From Nymphaea colorata (taxonomy: Eukaryota; Streptophyta; Magnoliopsida; Nymphaeales; Nymphaeaceae): a stretch of DNA of 64,000 bases. The notes under the pieces were generated by a model. That model saw nothing but the letters and a program-made list of their open reading frames with translations, was not told the DNA's origin and made no database searches. The stretch is taken from assembly GCF_008831285.2 (NCBI RefSeq), contig NC_045147.1:22158981-22222980 (forward strand), read 5' to 3'. A program made the position numbers and the translations under genes. How positions within the stretch are numbered: the stretch's first letter is position 1; every line of letters starts with the position of its first letter. Shown in pieces: positions 59,843 to 64,000 of the stretch.

Positions 59843-61879
59843 AAGCATGCTGCCTGCGCTATTGCCTTCTGTTTGCATTTAAGATCCATTATCTTGTGGG
59901 GCTCATTTATGCGCCACTTGAAATTTTCATGGGTTGACTTGGATGTGACCAGGATGTCTTTCCCTTGATAATCTCCGGGGTGTGTGAACTATAAACTGCA
60001 AAGACACTACTATGAGGCAAAAAGCATAACAAATAAAAGACAAAGGATTGCCAAATGCCAAATTAAGTTTCTATACCAGAATAAAAGTATAAGTGTAAGG
60101 TACACATAAAGATCTTTTTTTCACCTATTGTGCTTGTTCATTTTCTGTAGGTTAACATTTGTAATTTGTACCAGTAACAACGATGATACTTGAGTAAGAG
60201 TTTGAGCACAAAGATTGGAATTTTGGCAATTTGAATGTGCTTCATTAGAAAAATATAGACAAAAACATCATTTTGTCATATTGGCTACCTAACAATCTCC
60301 ACATAATCTAGGCCTACTACATTTATCTTGAAGAAAGTAATCTGAATTGACAACCAAAGATTTCTCGACATCTTTCAGAAACAAGATCAGAGGGCCATTT
60401 TTACTCTCACTGGATGCAATACAAAACAAAATAGTCATCATAATAAAGTGGGGGAGGGGGAGAGAGAGATGATCAAATGACTGAATAAAGAAGCCATGAT
60501 TTGCTCACATAGACCACCAAGGTCGTTTCCCTCCAGAACTGGTTCCATTTTCTTCAAAAGCAAGCAGCACTTTGGCCCTTAGTACCATAGAATGGACCCC
60601 TGAAAACCATAAGGAATGATTTACATATTATAGCACAAGGCATACTGACATGAACAGTCAGTAAACACTAACAAGTTATGTCCAATTTTGTTGCACCATA
60701 CCAATTAAAAATTCTATTACAAGTTTATTCATTAATTCCCATATGAAACCAACTGAATCTTGGCAAGGAGTAACTGTTAAAGCAAGTGTTTTTCCAAAGT
60801 TGTATTGATCAGAATGCTTTGCCCTTTGCAAGGTTACTAATGATGCCATCTTGCAATTAATGTAGGAATGCATGATCAAGTACGAAAATTTGTTAGGGAA
60901 AAAAAAGGCTTAGTTTGCTAATCTTCATAAGGCTGTCAAAGTTCATAACAGTCGGTTGTGCTATGTATCACTAAAAGATGAAGAAGCTAAATGTCCCCAT
61001 ATTAGTATTATGAGACCTCTCTTTCCCTTGGAGAAAGGGCCTTAGGGAACCTTTCAACATGCAACAAAAAATTTCAGCAAGAATGAATCACTCAAGTTTC
61101 AAATATTGTTACGAACGTCACACATTTTCATGATTACCAATAAGCTCCATAACACTCTTCCATTAAACCCATAGTCATAAAAAAACACCTAATATTTTGG
61201 GGATATTCGAAATCAGAGAGACGATTCAAGAGAAGATTCGCGGTCATAATATGTAAAAATAGGATAGCAGTTTTTATTCTCTTTTCACTTAATGCAAACA
61301 TAATTTAATCAAAATAAATTGAGAAACCATATCAACCATTTTGAAGCATTCCTTTCTCTTTTTATTTTTCTCCCGCAATCGCAGAATTTGCTCTTGCACT
61401 TTCATTCCTTATGAGCAGTAAGAGAAACAGGATAGAGGAAACTGAAGGATCAATAAGAAGAACAAGAACAATATCGAGAAGAAGAGGCACTCCTGTATGC
61501 AAGTTCAGGGATGAGACGAGAAAATGACAGAAAACAGAGGCTACAACCCTAAATAAATTTGCTGGAAGAAGAATTTGCAGATCGATTCACTACTTAGGAA
61601 AATGGGCTACGATAATGTACGTAATAGAACTAGAAGAAGAAGAAGAACAATACTCGCAAGCGGCCGCTATCTGTGTCACATAGGACATGGCTCGCAGCAC
61701 GCTAGGACACAAAATGGTCGGCCGCAGTCAAAGCCGTGGCTGTCGAACCACACTTTGCTTAACTCCACGGCCTAACCCAAAATCTAAGTTAGTATGGAAA
61801 CAAGCATGTAAAAGATCCGAAAGAGGTTAAGACGTAAAGACACACACAGTGCATAGTCTTATAAAAGAATTTTGTTTTT
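59843..61879. other. 3' flank of the PPR gene and unassigned region
   Basis: About 2 kb. The only coding-like signal is a possible minus-strand terminal exon at 60505-60597. On the minus strand, 61560-61405 is a pyrimidine-rich stretch with TTTAGGGTTG near its start and no ATG until 61405, which looks like a plant 5' leader. Otherwise nothing recognised. Confidence 0.45.
60505..60597 (-). CDS. Possible terminal exon of an unrecognised small gene
   Basis: After a good acceptor (CTTATGGTTTTCAG, ending 60600) a 30-residue frame reads VHSMVLRAKVLLAFEENG, then TSSGGKRPWWSM and a stop. The composition looks coding: a basic/hydrophobic helix, then a polar tail ending in KRPWW. The leader-like region at 61560-61405 lies on the same strand upstream, with a first ATG (MKVQEQILRLREKNKKRKE) at 61405. 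I could not find a donor that joins the two cleanly, so the gene model is incomplete and may be wrong. The product is not recognised. Confidence 0.22.
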   Translation of the reverse strand, partial: VHSMVLRAKVLLAFEENGTSSGGKRPWWSM

Positions 61880-62081
61880 AAGTTTGTAATTTGACAAGAA
61901 GAGAGCGACTGCTATTAAAAAGAACATCTTCTTAGCTTTTAGTTAAGTTCGAAATTTGACATGAAGAGAGCGACTGCTATTAAAAAGAAGATCTTCTTAG
62001 CTTTTAGTTAAGTTCGAAATTTGACATGAAGAGAGCGACTGCTATTAAAATTGAAAAAGAAGATCTTCTTAGCTTTTAGTT
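61880..62081. repeat. 65-bp tandem repeat, three copies
   Basis: Units start at 61880, 61945 and 62010, each AAGTTYG-AATTTGACA-GAAGAGAGCGACTGC then TATTAAAA and ATCTTCTTAGCTTTTAGTTA. The third unit carries an extra ~7-base insertion after TATTAAAA. Units 2 and 3 are closer to each other than to unit 1. Confidence 0.92.
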
Positions 62082-62368
62082 AAAAAAAAAGAAAAGATCT
62101 TATTAACTGTGGTAATTAAATTAGTTTAAGTGAAAACAGGGAGAAAGTCAGGTGCTCCAGATAGAGTTTCAGATGAGCGCTTGCAACCTCCGATTTGAGC
62201 TCAAGGTGGGCATATTGTCCACCCCGAATTTGGAGAACATGATTGAAGCTTTTGGGTCAGGTGGGCATTAGCCCACCCTCACCCGAAGGTGGCTCTCTCT
62301 AGGGAATGATCAGACATAGCTATAACTAGAAAGCCCTAGGTCCGGATCATATAACAGTTATGTATAGG

Positions 62369-62480
62369 GATGTTAAGGGATCGGATTCAGATTGGATATC
62401 CAACGGAATTCCCTCATAAAAATTAGGTTGGATATAGAAAGAAAATATAATATCCGATTAACAAATTGGATCTGATATGG
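62369..62480 (+). repeat. Dispersed repeat family G, partial copy 4
   Basis: Begins AGGGATGTTAAGGGATCGG-ATTCAGATTGGATATCC and continues with GGATATAG, ATATCCGATT and GGATCTGATATGGATT. It matches only the terminal part of the family seen at 37271 and, inverted, at 58200. Confidence 0.5.
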
Positions 62481-62740
62481 ATTATTTAGTAGGTGTTTAC
62501 GAGCAATTATTCATTAATTATAGGTGGATGGTTGGTCAGCTGAAGAAGGTTTGGCGAGAGGATTCACTAATAAAAAAAATAAAAGTGTATGATGTTCATT
62601 GGGGCAAATCGAATTTCTTTCCTGCCCATAAAAGGTGAGGTGAAGAAAATGTCCGTTGGGCGATTTCCGCAAACATATTTTCAGAAATTTCGGATCAACT
62701 TTCCTGGACGAAGAAAAAGCCCGTTAACTCGAAAAACCTA

Positions 62741-64000
62741 AATCATAAAATTAAACCCTAAAACCCTAAACTTTATGGTTTAGGATTGGGGGTTTTAGGG
62801 AACACTAAAATGATGGTCAGAAGATGCAAAGGACGATGGTAGCATCCTTCTTACGCGACGCTCCATTCCTCCATCCCTATGAACATCTATCTCCTTCATT
62901 TCCTTCTTTTCTAAAACCCTTGAAGCCCAGCTAGGTGGAAGAGATGAGGATGCTCAAAGGAGGATTCTAAAAAGGCGTAGCTACTGTGGAACCGGAGATT
63001 CAAGAGGACCACACCCATTTCTAGGCAAGTTTTTCTCGATTTTTTTGCATTTCATGTTAGATATTAGGTGTTATCTCATAGTTTTCCATTATTTAGGGCT
63101 AGATTTTCGAGTTTTCCTAGCTGTAGATCTCTGTTTTTGGGCAGATTTCTGTTAATCGTTGCTTGGGTCGTCTCCCTCATGTATGCGTTTTATATTTTGC
63201 ATGTTTAGGTTGAGCATTGTTAGTTGTATTTGTCGATTAGGGTAGAATAGCAAGAGTTATCGTGTGGTCTCATGTTGTAGCTGCCGTTTTCGGCATTACC
63301 TACCTAGAATCGTGCGTACATGTTCAGTCTTGTTGATTTTTTTATGAATTTTGCATTTTTCATCATGTTTTAGCTAGGTTTTGGGCTTGGCAAGCTGACC
63401 AGCGGCTTGATAGCTGTCCGGTTAGGCTGCTAGTTGCATTCCACTGCATTTGGTACCTATTTTCTTTTAGTTCCTTTTATTTCCAGCATTAATTATTTAT
63501 GTCTTAGTGCACATTGTTATAGATTAGATAAGTTTTGTTCATATTTTTGCTAGTTAAGTAACGCGTAGGCTGAAATTTTTGGGGATCTTTCTGTTTTCAG
63601 CTAGGAGCTAGGTGCTGGCCAGCACCTTGTCGGAGTAGAATGCTTTTAGTTACGTGTATTTTCAGCCTTTGTTTTCCGTGTTTATGCACAAACTAGTGGA
63701 AGTTAGGTGATAATTGTAGTGAGTTTGGGGCTTTTGTTTGCACCCGCAAAAATAAAGCGTTTGCTTAGCCTAATGGCTGTTAAGAATGCTATATATTACA
63801 TATAGGTGTATGCCACCAAAATTTTTCTCGGAAGTTTTCCTAATTTTTTTTCCTAAAAAAGTCTCAGAAATTCAAAAAATAGAAATAGATGACATAAAAA
63901 TTATGAATTATAAGTTCATTCCTATTTTTCATAAAAGAGTAGTTAATAAATGATAAAGATTCACAATAGATTTTAAAATTTTAAAAGAAACTTGAAAATA
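62741..64000 (+). other. Telobox cluster and leader/intron-like region, possible 5' end of a gene
   Basis: TTAAACCCTAAAACCCTAAA at 62751-62770 gives two overlapping teloboxes, with an inverted GGTTTAGGATT-type copy about 20 bases on. Plant teloboxes are common just downstream of transcription starts. From about 63020 to the window end the sequence is T-rich and G-poor like a long first intron. No coding exon can be recognised before the window ends, so this is a weak inference. Confidence 0.25.

Noticed and set aside
62190-62290. GTGGGCAT..GCCCACCC segment resembling the inside of the hAT-like MITEs
   Set aside because: No CAGTGGCGGAGC-like ends and no flanking 8-bp duplication were found.
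1-64000. Conserved miRNA genes and organelle DNA inserts
   Set aside because: I looked for common plant miRNA sequences (for example miR156, 160, 166, 172, 396) and for recognisable plastid or mitochondrial genes and saw none. This is a by-eye check, not a search.

Overview
This is nuclear DNA from a flowering plant. The evidence is spliced genes with GT..AG introns, plant-specific families (DUF4378/TRM-like, DUF1645, R2R3-MYB, PLS-class PPR), plant-type MITEs, and many (GA)n, (TA)n and poly(G) microsatellites. I cannot place it to a genus. No organelle insert, virus, CRISPR array or operon is visible. All exon coordinates were worked out by hand from splice signals, reading-frame continuity and family knowledge; no search was run.

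Layout. (1) 1-4238, + strand: the last three exons of a DUF4378 protein whose start lies outside the window. (2) 4239-12500: an 8 kb gene-poor stretch with an hAT-like MITE carrying a perfect 8-bp target duplication. (3) 12501-13646, - strand: an intronless DUF1645 gene. (4) 13647-19293: no gene. (5) 19294-26905, - strand: an 11-exon ER protein disulfide isomerase of the PDIL2-1 type, 359 aa. (6) 26906-30163: no firm gene; a dispersed repeat and a short orphan reading frame with a membrane segment. (7) 30164-36457, - strand: a 6-exon RRM protein, 391 aa, with a probable organelle-targeting N-terminus. (8) 39795-41643, - strand: a 3-exon R2R3-MYB, 320 aa, probably of the flavonol-type subgroup 7. 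(9) 41644-47910: no gene; a second copy of the dispersed repeat. (10) 47911-57404, - strand: a 14-exon AMSH3-type JAMM deubiquitinase, 513 aa, all zinc ligands present. (11) 58379-59842, + strand: an intronless E-class PPR protein, 487 aa, head to head with the AMSH gene. (12) 59843-64000: no firm gene; one possible terminal exon (- strand), a 65-bp tandem array and a telobox-bearing leader-like region.

The genes are unrelated housekeeping or regulatory functions (ER folding, ubiquitin removal at endosomes, organelle RNA processing, transcription) and do not form a pathway. The more interesting content is the non-coding layer. Two diverged hAT-like MITEs and one Tourist-like MITE have recognisable target duplications. 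Two repeat families occur in two and four copies. There are also several local tandem duplications, a cryptic exon in the RRM gene, and poly(G)-(GA)n compound microsatellites in introns. I found no convincing undescribed multi-gene system.
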